Below are positions 19,328 through 31,577 of a stretch of DNA of 64,000 nucleotides, one piece after another (the first letter of the stretch is position 1; each line of letters starts with the position of its first letter). Below the pieces are notes generated by a model. That model had not been told where the DNA came from and made no database searches. It was given only the letters and a program-made list of their open reading frames with translations. Both the position numbers and the translations under genes were made by a program. Source of the stretch: Enterobacter sp. C2 (lineage in GTDB: Bacteria; Pseudomonadota; Gammaproteobacteria; Enterobacterales; Enterobacteriaceae); NCBI RefSeq assembly GCF_019880405.1, contig NZ_CP082269.1:310001-374000 (forward strand). The letters run 5' to 3'.

Positions 19328-19651
19328 CTATATCAATATGTCCAGCCCATGCTTTTGTATAACGCTTAACAGCTTTAGCGATAACCCATTCGGCCGTTTA
19401 GCTCCGCTTTCCCATTTTTGTACGGTTGAAACGCTGGTGTTTAAGTAGTGGGCAAAAACAGGCTGGCTAACGTTAAACTTCTCCCGCAGCTTTTTGATTT
19501 CATTCGGCTGAATATCATCTACCTGGCCAATGCAGGCTTTATCAAAGCTACGCATTGTTTCTTGGGAGATAGCATCTACGCTATGTAATCCCGCAGCAGC
19601 GCTATGAATCGCTTCAAAAGCGGTGCTTTTAAATTTCTCTTTTGCGATCAT
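19328..19651 (-). CDS. XRE-family antitoxin (HigA/NadS-like)
   Basis: A 107-residue DNA-binding antitoxin, the partner of the RelE-type toxin upstream. The C-terminal half is a helix-turn-helix of the XRE/Cro type: IKKLREKFNVSQPVFAHYLN...STVQKWESGAKRPNGLSLKLL (about 50-95). The N-terminal half probably wraps the toxin. I chose ATG 19651 (MIAKEKFKSTAF), which overlaps the toxin gene by 23 bases. Such antitoxins repress their own operon. It is absent from this position in K-12 as I know it, and its base composition is more AT-rich than its neighbours. The specific family name is inferred. Confidence 0.85.
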   Translation of the reverse strand: MIAKEKFKSTAFEAIHSAAAGLHSVDAISQETMRSFDKACIGQVDDIQPNEIKKLREKFNVSQPVFAHYLNTSVSTVQKWESGAKRPNGLSLKLLSVIQKHGLDILI

Positions 19652-19994
19652 GACAAATCTCCAGCAGCTCTTTAGCGTCAATTAATAGGCTCAGTTTTTC
19701 ATTTTTCAGACACCCGTAATGCTTTGCGAGTGTTCGAAAGCCTGAGAGTTCTTCATGAGTGATATTTGCCATATCCTGTTTGGCATACAGGAAAGTGTAA
19801 AACCAATTCCTCCCACCTTTAGCCAGGATAATGGCGCGATCGCGATTGTGGTTTAGGCGCTTTTTATAGACGCCACCGCCAAGGTCATCTGCTTTTCCTT
19901 CACATACCGCGTTGATAGCCAAACATAACTCATCGTCCTTGATGGCATGGTTTTTTGCCGTTTTACTGAACCATTTTGTTTTAAAAACCCGCAT
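19629..19994 (-). CDS. RelE/HigB-like toxin (DUF1044 type)
   Basis: A 121-residue basic protein starting MRVFKTKWFSKTAKNHAIKDDELC, with the block GGGVYKKRLNHNRDRAIILAKGGRNWFYTFLYAKQD. This pattern is that of RelE-superfamily toxins paired with XRE antitoxins, expected to cleave mRNA at the ribosome; activity here is not shown. The toxin gene comes first and overlaps the antitoxin, the HigBA order. I chose ATG 19994; the frame stays open to 20063 through a Cys/Lys-rich stretch that the family lacks. It was probably acquired horizontally. Confidence 0.83.
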   Translation of the reverse strand: MRVFKTKWFSKTAKNHAIKDDELCLAINAVCEGKADDLGGGVYKKRLNHNRDRAIILAKGGRNWFYTFLYAKQDMANITHEELSGFRTLAKHYGCLKNEKLSLLIDAKELLEICHDRKREI

Positions 19995-20024
19995 TTGATT
20001 TACATCCCTGTTCACTTTAATGTA

Positions 20025-20049
20025 GCACTTAGTGCAATAGTAAGCACTT
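20025..20049 (-). promoter_or_regulatory. Candidate operator of the toxin-antitoxin pair
   Basis: A perfect palindrome GCACT-T-AGTGC lies at 20025-20035, and its half GCACTT recurs at 20044-20049. The site is 31-55 bases upstream of the toxin start, where XRE antitoxins usually bind. A -10-like TACATT on the minus strand lies just downstream of the palindrome. Inference from sequence only. Confidence 0.5.
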
Positions 20050-20121
20050 CTTTCAGTAGGCATAGTCAGAATTTCTCAAGCTGCGTACAATGTCGCAAAG
20101 AGAGTTATCAAGTGACTTACC

Positions 20122-20694
20122 ATGATCCTGCTTATCGACAACTACGACTCCTTTACCTGGAACCTCTATCAGTACTTCTGCGAGCTGGGAGCTGAGGTCG
20201 TGGTGAAGCGCAACGACGAGATAACCCTTGCCGATATCGCGGCGCTGGCTCCCGAGAAGATCGTGATCTCTCCCGGCCCCTGCACGCCGGACGAGTCGGG
20301 CATATCGCTGGAGGTCATCCGTCACTACGCCGGTCAGCTGCCGATCCTCGGTGTCTGTCTGGGTCACCAGGCGATTGCGCAGGTTTTTGGCGCGACCATC
20401 GTGCGGGCGCAGAAGGTGATGCATGGCAAAACCTCGCCGATTACCCATAGCGGGCGGGGCGTGTTTCATGGGCTCAACAATCCGCTTACCGTCACCCGCT
20501 ACCACTCGCTGCTGATCGATCCCGCTACGCTGTCCGACTGCTTCGAGGTAACCGCCTGGAGCGATACCCAGGAGATTATGGCTATTCGTCATCGGGAGTG
20601 GGATCTGCAGGGCGTGCAGTTCCACCCGGAGAGCATCCTGAGCGAGCAGGGGCACGCGCTACTGGCAAACTTTCTCAACCATGTCGATTTTTAG
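20122..20694 (+). CDS. pabA: Aminodeoxychorismate synthase, glutamine amidotransferase subunit
   Basis: Releases ammonia from glutamine for PabB, making 4-amino-4-deoxychorismate on the folate pathway. The 190 residues have the class I triad: Cys79 in GVCLGHQ, and the His and Glu of [22 protein letters not shown] is the family start. It is followed by argD, as in E. coli; the usual upstream neighbour fic is separated by the inserted toxin-antitoxin pair. Confidence 0.96.
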   Translation: MILLIDNYDSFTWNLYQYFCELGAEVVVKRNDEITLADIAALAPEKIVISPGPCTPDESGISLEVIRHYAGQLPILGVCLGHQAIAQVFGATIVRAQKVMHGKTSPITHSGRGVFHGLNNPLTVTRYHSLLIDPATLSDCFEVTAWSDTQEIMAIRHREWDLQGVQFHPESILSEQGHALLANFLNHVDF

Positions 20695-24072
<3,378 letters not shown>

Positions 24073-24124
24073 GAGAGGGAGAGCAAAAACGGCGTCCGCA
24101 GAGGCGATACGCCGTTCTTAAAGC

Positions 24125-24757
24125 TTAACGTGTCCCGTAGACGACGATGGTCTTGCCGTGCGCGGAGATCAGGTTCTGATCTTCCAGCATCTTCAGAATA
24201 CGGCCCACGGTTTCACGGGAGCAGCCGACAATCTGGCCAATCTCCTGGCGGGTGATTTTGATCTGCATCCCGTCTGGGTGGGTCATGGCGTCCGGCTGTT
24301 TAGCCAGGTTCAGCAGGGTCTGCGCGATGCGGCCGGTCACGTCGAGGAAGGCGAGGTTGCCCACTTTCTCTGAGGTGACCTGCAGGCGGCGAGCCATCTG
24401 CGACGAAAGGCGCATCAGAATATCCGGGTTGACCTGGATAAGCTGACGGAATTTTTTATAGGAAATTTCGGCCACTTCACAGGCGGTTTTTGCCCGTACC
24501 CATGCGCTGCGCTCCTGGCCCTCTTCAAACAGGCCCAGTTCACCGATAAAGTCTCCCTGGTTCAGGTAAGAGAGGATCATCTCTTTCCCTTCTTCGTCCT
24601 TGATGAGCACTGCCACTGAGCCTTTGACGATGTAATACAACGTTTCCGCTTTTTCACCCTGGTGAATCAGCGTGCTCTTCGACGGGTACTTATGAATGTG
24701 GCAATGAGACAAGAACCATTCGAGTGTCGGGTCTGTTTGTGGTTTGCCAAGCACCAT
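24125..24757 (-). CDS. crp: cAMP receptor protein (CRP)
   Basis: Global regulator binding cAMP and TGTGA-N6-TCACA sites; controls carbon use. The 210 residues equal E. coli CRP and appear almost identical. The cAMP pocket is [19 protein letters not shown]. The C-terminal helix-turn-helix is [24 protein letters not shown], with the recognition helix Arg, Glu and Arg intact. The start has the GAGGATAACCGCGC leader seen in E. coli. Several neighbours (mdc, ppiA) are plausible targets, but I found no clear site. Confidence 0.99.
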   Translation of the reverse strand: MVLGKPQTDPTLEWFLSHCHIHKYPSKSTLIHQGEKAETLYYIVKGSVAVLIKDEEGKEMILSYLNQGDFIGELGLFEEGQERSAWVRAKTACEVAEISYKKFRQLIQVNPDILMRLSSQMARRLQVTSEKVGNLAFLDVTGRIAQTLLNLAKQPDAMTHPDGMQIKITRQEIGQIVGCSRETVGRILKMLEDQNLISAHGKTIVVYGTR

Positions 24758-25065
24758 GCGCGGTTATCCTCTGTTATAAGCTGGCGCCAGTCGCGGGACG
24801 GATCCGGCGGCTGGGGTTGCAATCATATGCTTCCCGAATCCTGGGAAGGGGGCCGTCAATATAGGCATGCGGCCTGTAATGGTTGAAGTCCTCTGCATAC
24901 CTGCATAATGTCAATACATTACCGTAGCATCCTGACTGTTTTAGCATAGCTTTTGCCGTGTGTCTCCTGGTGTCTCGCTTCAGCTTGATGCATGTCGCCT
25001 TCCGTTGCGCGTTTTACGCGGCACGCGTAATCTGTCAGGAAAATTGCCACTCTGGAGTGATGAAA
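24758..25065. promoter_or_regulatory. Divergent crp/yhfA control region
   Basis: These 308 bases hold the crp leader and both promoters. On the crp side there is a hairpin in the leader, CTTCCC (24830-24835) with GGGAAG (24843-24848), and a -10-like TATATT (minus strand, 24858-24863) without a clear -35. I found no consensus CRP site, although crp is self-regulated in E. coli. Confidence 0.45.
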
Positions 25066-25470
25066 ATGCAAGCACGCGTAAAATGGGTTGAAGGGCTGAC
25101 GTTCCTTGGCGAATCCGCCTCTGGTCATCAGGTATTAATGGACGGCAACTCCGGGGATAAAGCCCCCAGCCCGATGGAGATGGTGCTGATGGCGGCAGGC
25201 GGGTGCAGCGCCATCGACGTAGTGTCGATCCTGCAGAAAGGCCGTTATAGCGTGTCTGATTGCGAAGTGAAGCTGACCTCCGAGCGCCGGGAAGAGGCAC
25301 CGCGTCTCTTCACCCATATCAATCTGCACTTTATCGTTACCGGCAAAGAGCTGAAGGATGCGGCAGTATCCCGTGCGGTGGATCTCTCGGCAGAGAAGTA
25401 CTGCTCCGTGGCGCTGATGCTGGAGAAAGCGGTCAATATCACCCATTCATACGAAGTGATTGAAGCGTAA
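25066..25470 (+). CDS. yhfA: YhfA, OsmC-family protein
   Basis: A 134-residue OsmC-family protein, the E. coli length. The two conserved cysteines that reduce peroxides in OsmC relatives are Cys47 (MAAGGCSAIDVV) and Cys113 (KYCSVALML), so a peroxidase role is likely but not established for YhfA. The frame extends upstream, but ATG 25066 matches the E. coli start (an ATG at 25060 would add two residues). Divergent from crp. Confidence 0.93.
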   Translation: MQARVKWVEGLTFLGESASGHQVLMDGNSGDKAPSPMEMVLMAAGGCSAIDVVSILQKGRYSVSDCEVKLTSERREEAPRLFTHINLHFIVTGKELKDAAVSRAVDLSAEKYCSVALMLEKAVNITHSYEVIEA

Positions 25471-25478
25471 CGTTAAAG

Positions 25479-25504
25479 GCCCGGTTAGCGTAGCGCCGCC
25501 GGGC
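25479..25504. repeat. REP-like palindrome after yhfA
   Basis: GGCCCGG...CCGGGC palindrome with inner AGCGTAGCGCCG, nearly the same as the element at 10889-10914. It lies between the convergent ends of yhfA and prkB. Confidence 0.75.
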
Positions 25505-25510
25505 ACTATC

Positions 25511-26380
25511 TTATTCAATCTTCTTGCCTTCCATCAGCCGCTGCACCAGCGGCAGCATGATCAGCTCCATCGCCAGTCCCATTTTGCCCCCCGGCACCAC
25601 CAGGGTGTTGATATGGGAGATAAACGAGCCTTGCAGCATCGCCAGCAGCCAGGGGTAATCGATCCCCTCCAGATCGCGGAAGTGGATCACCACAAAGCTC
25701 TCGTCCAGCGAGGGAATATTTTTGGCCGCAAAGGGGTTTGAAGTATCGACCGTGGGGACGCGCTGGAAGTTGATGTGGGTGCGGGAGAACTGCGGCGTAA
25801 TAAAGTTGATATAGTCATCCATCGAGCGCACCACCGAGTCCATCACCGTCTCCCGGGAGTGGCCGCGCTCGCTGGTGTCGCGGATCATCTTCTGGATCCA
25901 CTCCAGGTTGATAATCGGCACCACCCCCACCAGCAGATCCACATGGCGCGCCACGTCGTGCTGGGGCGTCACCACGCCGCCGTGCAATCCCTCATAAAAA
26001 AGAATGTCGGTGGGTTCCGGCAGCGGCTGCCACGGCGTAAAGGTTCCCGGCACCTGGTTCCAGGGCACGGCTTCGTCGTAGGTATGCAGATACTTGCGCG
26101 CCTGCCCGGTGCCGTTGTGACCATACTCGATAAAGGTCTGCTCAAGCAGGCCAAAGTCGTTGGCGTCCGGGCCAAAGTAGCTGATATGTCTCCCGGCATC
26201 ACGTGCCTTGCGGATCGCCATATCCATCTCCGGACGGGTATAGCGGTGGAAGCTATCGCCCTCCACCTCGGCGGCGCGTAGCCCGAGTTGGGAAAAAATT
26301 TTACGAAAGGCGAGGCTGGTGGTGGTGGTTCCTGCACCGCTGGAACCTGTCACAGCAATCACCGGATGTTTGGCTGACAT
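25511..26380 (-). CDS. prkB: Phosphoribulokinase-like protein PrkB
   Basis: P-loop kinase of 289 residues, similar to phosphoribulokinase; enterobacteria lack the Calvin cycle, so its true substrate is unknown. The P-loop is GSSGAGTTT (12-20). EGDSFHRYTRPEMDMAIRKA and FYEGLHGGVV are the phosphoribulokinase-type motifs. ATG 26380 (MSAKHPVIAVTG) matches E. coli; the longer open frame upstream has no family similarity. It follows yheU in the yheS-side gene run. Confidence 0.9.
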   Translation of the reverse strand: MSAKHPVIAVTGSSGAGTTTTSLAFRKIFSQLGLRAAEVEGDSFHRYTRPEMDMAIRKARDAGRHISYFGPDANDFGLLEQTFIEYGHNGTGQARKYLHTYDEAVPWNQVPGTFTPWQPLPEPTDILFYEGLHGGVVTPQHDVARHVDLLVGVVPIINLEWIQKMIRDTSERGHSRETVMDSVVRSMDDYINFITPQFSRTHINFQRVPTVDTSNPFAAKNIPSLDESFVVIHFRDLEGIDYPWLLAMLQGSFISHINTLVVPGGKMGLAMELIMLPLVQRLMEGKKIE

Positions 26381-26433
26381 AGCGAACGACTCCCTGATAA
26401 ACAGCAGAAGAGGGTGGATCGCCTGACGCAGCG

Positions 26434-26652
26434 TTATTCGCGAAACTGTTTGCGGGGCATAATATTGACCGTCTCGTGTAGCTCTGACCACACCAGCACG
26501 GCCTCACCCGTTTCCAGCTGACGCTTTACGTCGGCAACCTTTTGCTCAAGCGAACGCTCATGTTCACCATAATCGGTGCCTTCGCGCAAGACAAAGCTCT
26601 CAATCAGGCTGTAGAGCGTTTCGGGTGGAACCTCTTGCCAGGGAATAATCAT
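26434..26652 (-). CDS. yheU: YheU, small conserved protein
   Basis: Seventy-two residues, matching the YheU family ([29 protein letters not shown]). Function is unknown. Its start shares one base with the yheT stop (TAATG), so the two are translationally coupled. Confidence 0.93.
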   Translation of the reverse strand: MIIPWQEVPPETLYSLIESFVLREGTDYGEHERSLEQKVADVKRQLETGEAVLVWSELHETVNIMPRKQFRE

Positions 26653-27668
26653 TATGCCTCCAGATAGGGTGCCAGCCAGTCGGGGATGCGCTTTTCAAGC
26701 CACATCTCAGGACGGCGCAGCGTGCCGCCAACGAAGCCAACGTGGCCACCATGTTCGGTCAACTGATACTCAATATTAGCGGGTAAATGGCCCGCCGCCG
26801 GAATGACGTGGTGATCCATAAAGGGATCGTCTTTGGCATGGATAATCAGCGTCGGCTTGCGGATCTGCGGCAGGAGCGGCATGGCGCTGCTTCGGCGGTA
26901 GTAGTCGATGGCATCATCGAACCCGTGCGCCTTCGCCGTGATCAGGTCATCAAACTCACGGATGCGGCGTACGCGCTTGAGCTGGGCGAGATCGATCGGC
27001 AGGGAGCCGGGATAGGCCTTGAGCTTGCGCGTGGCGTTGGCTTTCAGCAGATTCAGCAGGTAGCGCTGGTAGACGCGTGTGAAACCCTTGTCCATATGGA
27101 GGCTACAGGCCTCCAGCACCAGCGGAGCCGAGACAATCACCGCCGCGTTGAGCGGCAGGCTGTCGTCCGCTTTAGCCAGCAGGCAGCCAAGCATATTGCC
27201 GCCGAGGGAGTAACCCACCGCCGCCGTGGGTGCCGGGCCCAGCTCATTATGCAGCCAGTGCAGGAACGCGCTGCCGTCTTCGGTTTCGCCGGAGTGATAG
27301 ATGCGGTTCAGGCGGTTAGGCTCGCCGCTGCAGCCGCGAAAGTGCATCACCACCCCGAGCCACCCGCGCTGCCTGGCGGCGTGAATTAATCCATGGGCAT
27401 AGGGGCTGTGCAGGCTGCCCTCCAGGCCGTGGAATACCACCAGCCGGGGCTTATCTTTTGCCTGCTGCGGATCTTCGCTCCACGCCAGGTCGACAAAGTC
27501 GCCGTCGGGAAGCTCAAGACGCTGCCACTGGGCGGTGAACTGCAGACGGCGGCGCAAAATACGCGGCAGCATGGTCTGCAAATGCGGGTTGCTTGCTCCC
27601 GGCATCGGGCGGAATTCAACGTTATCTTTCGCCGTAGCGGGAAGCAGTAAAGGAGTTATTTGGGTCAT
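26652..27668 (-). CDS. yheT: YheT, alpha/beta hydrolase
   Basis: Predicted hydrolase of 338 residues in the YheT/ABHD family; substrate unknown. The nucleophile elbow is GYSLGGN (Ser154), the oxyanion region is VVFHGLEGS, the acid is probably in [10 protein letters not shown] and the His in [10 protein letters not shown]. In K-12 yheT follows yheS directly; here the mdc operon and mdcR lie between. Confidence 0.93.
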   Translation of the reverse strand: MTQITPLLLPATAKDNVEFRPMPGASNPHLQTMLPRILRRRLQFTAQWQRLELPDGDFVDLAWSEDPQQAKDKPRLVVFHGLEGSLHSPYAHGLIHAARQRGWLGVVMHFRGCSGEPNRLNRIYHSGETEDGSAFLHWLHNELGPAPTAAVGYSLGGNMLGCLLAKADDSLPLNAAVIVSAPLVLEACSLHMDKGFTRVYQRYLLNLLKANATRKLKAYPGSLPIDLAQLKRVRRIREFDDLITAKAHGFDDAIDYYRRSSAMPLLPQIRKPTLIIHAKDDPFMDHHVIPAAGHLPANIEYQLTEHGGHVGFVGGTLRRPEMWLEKRIPDWLAPYLEA

Positions 27669-27929
27669 GTCGTGCGAGTTATTTTTCAGTTATCTGCGGA
27701 ATACTATACCTGCATGAATAAATTATGTTTATGAAAATGGGTCACTACCCTCATGCCGTAGCGCATTTTTCTCCCCTCTGGACTGATCTGAATCACAAAT
27801 TCCTATTTTGATCGTTACTCTCAGGCTAATGATCTTGCCAACGGCTTTATTGATGCAATTTTCAACAGAGCGCACACTTGCTTCAGCGTTAAGCAAATCA
27901 AAATGATTAGCTGGATCAGGAGGTTAATA
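27669..27929. promoter_or_regulatory. yheT/mdcA intergenic region
   Basis: A 261-base AT-rich gap between divergent genes, holding the mdc promoter. The dyads at 27850-27896 are listed separately. An AGGAGG Shine-Dalgarno (27918-27923) precedes mdcA. Confidence 0.5.
27850..27896 (+). promoter_or_regulatory. Candidate MdcR operator dyads
   Basis: Two inverted repeats lie 34-80 bases before mdcA: TTGA-N8-TCAA (27850-27865) and TTGCTT-N7-AAGCAA (27878-27896). LysR-type regulators bind such interrupted dyads near the promoter they control. The second does not fit T-N11-A at its symmetry axis. The assignment to MdcR is inference. Confidence 0.4.
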
Positions 27930-29585
27930 ATGTTATCTGGGCAAAAGCCAGCGCGGGTATGGAATACACGACGCACTGAGAAACAGCGCCGTCTGGACTC
28001 CGTACCGGTGCAGGGCAAGGTACTACCGACCGGCGATCTTGTCGCCATGCTAGAAAAACTGATTGCGCCGGGTGACCGGGTGGTCCTTGAGGGGAACAAC
28101 CAGAAGCAGGCGGATTTCCTCTCTCGTTCGCTGGCGGAGGTTAACCCGCAAAAAGTGCATGACCTGCATATGATCATGCCCAGCGTCGGGCGCAGCGAGC
28201 ATCTCGATATTTTCGAAAAGGGCATCGCCCGCAAGCTGGACTTCTCTTTCTCGGGGACGCAAAGCCTGCGCATATCTCAGCTGTTAGAAGACGATCAGCT
28301 TGAGATTGGCGCAATTCACACCTACATCGAACTCTATTCCCGTCTCTACGTCGATCTCGCTCCGAACGTGGCGCTGATCGCCGGTTTTAAAGCTGACCGC
28401 AAAGGTAACCTCTATACCGGGGCCAGCACCGAAGATACCCCGGCGCTGGTGGAAGCCGCCGCGTTCCATGACGGTATCGTTATTGCACAGGTCAACGAGC
28501 TGGTGGATGACGAGAACGATCTGCCTCGCGTCGATATTCCCGGCTCGTGGATTGACTACGTGGTGGTCGCTGACAAGCCATTCTTTATCGAACCGCTCTT
28601 TACCCGCGATCCGCGCCTGATCAAGCAGGAGCATATCCTGATGGCGATGATGGCGATCAAGGGCATCTACGCTGAACACCAGGTGCAGTCGCTGAACCAC
28701 GGTATCGGCTTCAACACCGCTGCTATCGAGCTGCTGCTGCCCACCTATGGGGAACAGCTCGGCCTGAAAGGCAAAATTTGTAAACACTGGACTCTGAACC
28801 CGCATCCTACGCTGATCCCGGCGATTGAGAGCGGCTGGGTAGAGAGCGTCCACTGCTTCGGCGGCGAGCTGGGCATGGAGGAGTATATCCGCGCCCGCCC
28901 TGATGTCTTCTTTACCGGAGCCGACGGCTCGATGCGCTCGAACCGCGCCTTCTGCCAGCTGGCGGGTCAGTACGCGGTAGATATGTTTATCGGTTCGACG
29001 CTGCAGGTGGATGGCTATGCCAACTCCTCAACGGTGACCCGCGGTCGTCTCTCTGGCTTTGGCGGCGCGCCTAACATGGGCCACGATCCCCACGGCCGCC
29101 GTCACGCTACCCCGGCCTGGCTCAACATGATGACTGAGCCCGATCCAATGCAGCGCGGTAAAAAACTGGTGGTGCAGATGGTCGAAACCTTCCAGGCCGG
29201 CGTGAAACCCACCTTCGTTGAGAAACTCGACGCGGTTGAGGTGGCCAAAGCCTCCGGCATGCCGCTGGCACCGGTGATGATCTACGGCGACGACGTGACC
29301 CACGTCCTGACCGAAGAGGGGCTGGCTCACCTGTGGCGCGCCGAGAGCATGGAAGAGCGTCGGGCGATGGTCGCCGCGGTTGCCGGGATCACCGATATCG
29401 GTCTGGGCGTTGACGCTAAACGCGTTGCGGCGCTGCGTCAAAGCGGCAAGGTGCTCTACCCGGAAGATATGGGTATTCGCCGCTCCGATGCCACCCGCTC
29501 CCTGCTGGCGGCGGGCAGCGTGGCTGACCTGGTTGAGTGGTCAGACGGCCTCTACAACCCACCTGCAAAATTCCGGAGCTGGTAA
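27930..29585 (+). CDS. mdcA: Malonate decarboxylase alpha subunit (acyl-carrier transferase)
   Basis: Moves malonyl from malonate onto the carrier protein MdcC in exchange for acetyl, starting the catalytic cycle. The 551 residues from ATG 27930 (MLSGQKPARVW) equal the length I recall for Klebsiella MdcA. GFKADRKGNLYTGASTEDTPALVEAAAFHDG and the ELGMEEYIRARPDVFFTGADGSMRSNRA block are typical of the subunit. A strong AGGAGG site precedes the ATG; an in-frame ATG at 27903 has none. First gene of mdcABCDEFGH. Confidence 0.96.
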   Translation: MLSGQKPARVWNTRRTEKQRRLDSVPVQGKVLPTGDLVAMLEKLIAPGDRVVLEGNNQKQADFLSRSLAEVNPQKVHDLHMIMPSVGRSEHLDIFEKGIARKLDFSFSGTQSLRISQLLEDDQLEIGAIHTYIELYSRLYVDLAPNVALIAGFKADRKGNLYTGASTEDTPALVEAAAFHDGIVIAQVNELVDDENDLPRVDIPGSWIDYVVVADKPFFIEPLFTRDPRLIKQEHILMAMMAIKGIYAEHQVQSLNHGIGFNTAAIELLLPTYGEQLGLKGKICKHWTLNPHPTLIPAIESGWVESVHCFGGELGMEEYIRARPDVFFTGADGSMRSNRAFCQLAGQYAVDMFIGSTLQVDGYANSSTVTRGRLSGFGGAPNMGHDPHGRRHATPAWLNMMTEPDPMQRGKKLVVQMVETFQAGVKPTFVEKLDAVEVAKASGMPLAPVMIYGDDVTHVLTEEGLAHLWRAESMEERRAMVAAVAGITDIGLGVDAKRVAALRQSGKVLYPEDMGIRRSDATRSLLAAGSVADLVEWSDGLYNPPAKFRSW

Positions 29586-30442
29586 TGAAACATCTGCCAC
29601 AGATTCAGGCTCAGGGCGGTGCCGAATGGCTGGCGCATACCGCCACCCAGTGTCTGATTGACGAAGCACGACTCAGCCCGAAGCCCGGACTTGTGGACAG
29701 TCGGGGAAACGGCGCGCATCACGACCTGTCGTTAGCGCTGATGGAGCGCTCGGCGCGCAGCCTGACCCCGACGTTTCAGGCCCTGGCGCAGCAGAGCTGG
29801 CAGCGGCCAGCGGACATTGCGCTCAGACAAACGATTGGACGACTCGGCCGTGAAGGCGAGCAGCAGATGATGGCGGCCACCCACGGCGTGAATACCCACC
29901 GGGGCGCGATTTGGGCGCTGGGGCTGCTGGTCAGCGCGGTGGCGATGCTCGGCGGCGAGGGCAATGCGCAGGCGATTACCCGCACTGCCGCAGGCCTGGC
30001 CATGCTGCCGGATGACGCTGCCCCGAAGGTCTTCAGTAAAGGGCTGCGGGCTACCCATCGCTATCGCGTGCCGGGTGCACGTGAAGAGGCTCAGCAGGCG
30101 TTTCCGCACATCATGCATTACGCCTTGCCGCAGCTGCAGCAGAGCCGGTTGAACGGCAGCAGCGAGACGCACGCCAGGCTTGATGCCCTGATGGCGATCA
30201 TGACCTCGCTGACCGACACCTGCGTACTTTCCCGCGCCGGGATGGAGGGGCTTGAGGCCATGCAGCATGGCGCACGGGCCGTACTCAACGCGGGCGGCAC
30301 CGCGCAGCTGGCCGGTCAGCAGGCGCTGACGAGGTTAGATCGCCAGATGCTGATGCTCAACGCCTCGCCGGGTGGCGCAGCGGATCTGCTGGCCGCCACC
30401 CTGTTTCTTGACCGTGTCGAATCGCCCTATTTAAAGCATTAA
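29585..30442 (+). CDS. mdcB: Triphosphoribosyl-dephospho-CoA synthase
   Basis: Makes the precursor of the MdcC prosthetic group from dephospho-CoA and ATP. CitG-family protein of 285 residues: EARLSPKPGLVDSRGNGAHHDLS is the family signature, followed by MAATHGVNTHRGAIWALGLL and a helix-rich C-terminus (TSLTDTCVLSRAGMEGLEAMQHGA). Its ATG shares one base with the mdcA stop (TAATG), so translation is coupled. Confidence 0.95.
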   Translation: MKHLPQIQAQGGAEWLAHTATQCLIDEARLSPKPGLVDSRGNGAHHDLSLALMERSARSLTPTFQALAQQSWQRPADIALRQTIGRLGREGEQQMMAATHGVNTHRGAIWALGLLVSAVAMLGGEGNAQAITRTAAGLAMLPDDAAPKVFSKGLRATHRYRVPGAREEAQQAFPHIMHYALPQLQQSRLNGSSETHARLDALMAIMTSLTDTCVLSRAGMEGLEAMQHGARAVLNAGGTAQLAGQQALTRLDRQMLMLNASPGGAADLLAATLFLDRVESPYLKH

Positions 30443-30451
30443 GAGGATGTT

Positions 30452-30751
30452 ATGGAACAGATCACAATCTCTGTGCCCGCCAGCCGCACGTTAAGCGGCA
30501 AAGCGCTGGCAGGCGTTGTCGGATCCGGTGATATGGAGGTGTTATTCACCGCCGCGCCGGGCGAAACGCTCACTATTGATATCACCACCTCCGTGGACAA
30601 CAGCCGCGCCCGCTGGGAAGCGCTGTTTAACCGCCTTGGCATGGTGAGCGAGCTGCCCGCAGGCAAGCTGGTGATCCACGACTTTGGCGCAACGCCCGGC
30701 GTGGCACGCATTCGTATCGAACAGGTCTTTGAGGGGGTAAGCCATGCGTGA
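30452..30751 (+). CDS. mdcC: Malonate decarboxylase acyl carrier protein (delta subunit)
   Basis: Ninety-nine residues, the carrier subunit that shuttles acetyl and malonyl groups on a 2'-(5''-phosphoribosyl)-3'-dephospho-CoA arm. The attachment Ser is Ser25 in VVGSGDMEVL, the position known for the Klebsiella protein. It is overlapped by mdcD by 8 bases. Confidence 0.95.
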   Translation: MEQITISVPASRTLSGKALAGVVGSGDMEVLFTAAPGETLTIDITTSVDNSRARWEALFNRLGMVSELPAGKLVIHDFGATPGVARIRIEQVFEGVSHA

Positions 30752-31577
30752 CGATCGCAGTTTTATCGAACTGAAAGCGCGCCAGCGTGCGCAGGCACTG
30801 CTGGATGAGGGCAGCTTCCGCGAGCTGCTGGATCCATTCGAAGGCATTATCTCACCGTGGCTGGGGCCGCAGGGCATCGTGCCGCAGGCCGACGACGGCA
30901 TGGTGGTTGCTAAAGGCACCATCAATGGCCAACCCGCCGTGGTCGTGGCTATCGAAGGCACCTTCCAGGGCGGCAGCATGGGTGAGGTCTCCGGTGCGAA
31001 GATGGCGGCAGCGTTAGAGCTGGCGGCGGAAGACAACCGCAACGGCATTCCCACCCAGGCCGTACTGTGTCTGGAGACCGGCGGGGTGCGTTTACAAGAG
31101 GCCAACCTCGGCCTGGCGGCGATTGCCGATATCCATGCGGCGATTGTCGATCTGCGTCGTTACACCCCGGTTATCGGCATCGTGGCCGGTACGGTGGGCT
31201 GCTTCGGCGGCATGTCCATTGCCGCTGCGCTCTGTAGCTACCTGATCGTCACCCGCGAGGCGCGCCTCGGTCTTAACGGTCCGCAGGTAATCGAACAGGA
31301 AGCGGGCGTTGCCGAGTACGACTCTCGCGACCGGCCGTTTATCTGGAGCATGACCGGCGGTGAGGTGCGCTATCAGAGCGGGCTGGTGGATGCCCTGGTT
31401 GGTGACGGCATCAACGCCGTAAAAGGCGCAATGAACGAGGCCATCGCCAAAGGCGTACCGGCTAAGCACCGTACCGACAACTACGCCTGGTATCTGGATC
31501 GTCTGAGCCGTTTCGATACCACCAAGCAGGCTGATGCAGAACAGATTAAAGCGCTCTTTGCCCGGGAGGATAAATAA
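30744..31577 (+). CDS. mdcD: Malonate decarboxylase beta subunit
   Basis: With MdcE forms the decarboxylase proper, releasing CO2 from malonyl-MdcC; a carboxyltransferase/crotonase-like fold. The 277 residues include GTINGQPAVVVAIEGTFQGGSMGEVSGAKMA and the oxyanion-hole region VGCFGGMSIAAALCSYLIV. The stop shares one base with the mdcE ATG. Confidence 0.95.
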   Translation: MRDDRSFIELKARQRAQALLDEGSFRELLDPFEGIISPWLGPQGIVPQADDGMVVAKGTINGQPAVVVAIEGTFQGGSMGEVSGAKMAAALELAAEDNRNGIPTQAVLCLETGGVRLQEANLGLAAIADIHAAIVDLRRYTPVIGIVAGTVGCFGGMSIAAALCSYLIVTREARLGLNGPQVIEQEAGVAEYDSRDRPFIWSMTGGEVRYQSGLVDALVGDGINAVKGAMNEAIAKGVPAKHRTDNYAWYLDRLSRFDTTKQADAEQIKALFAREDK

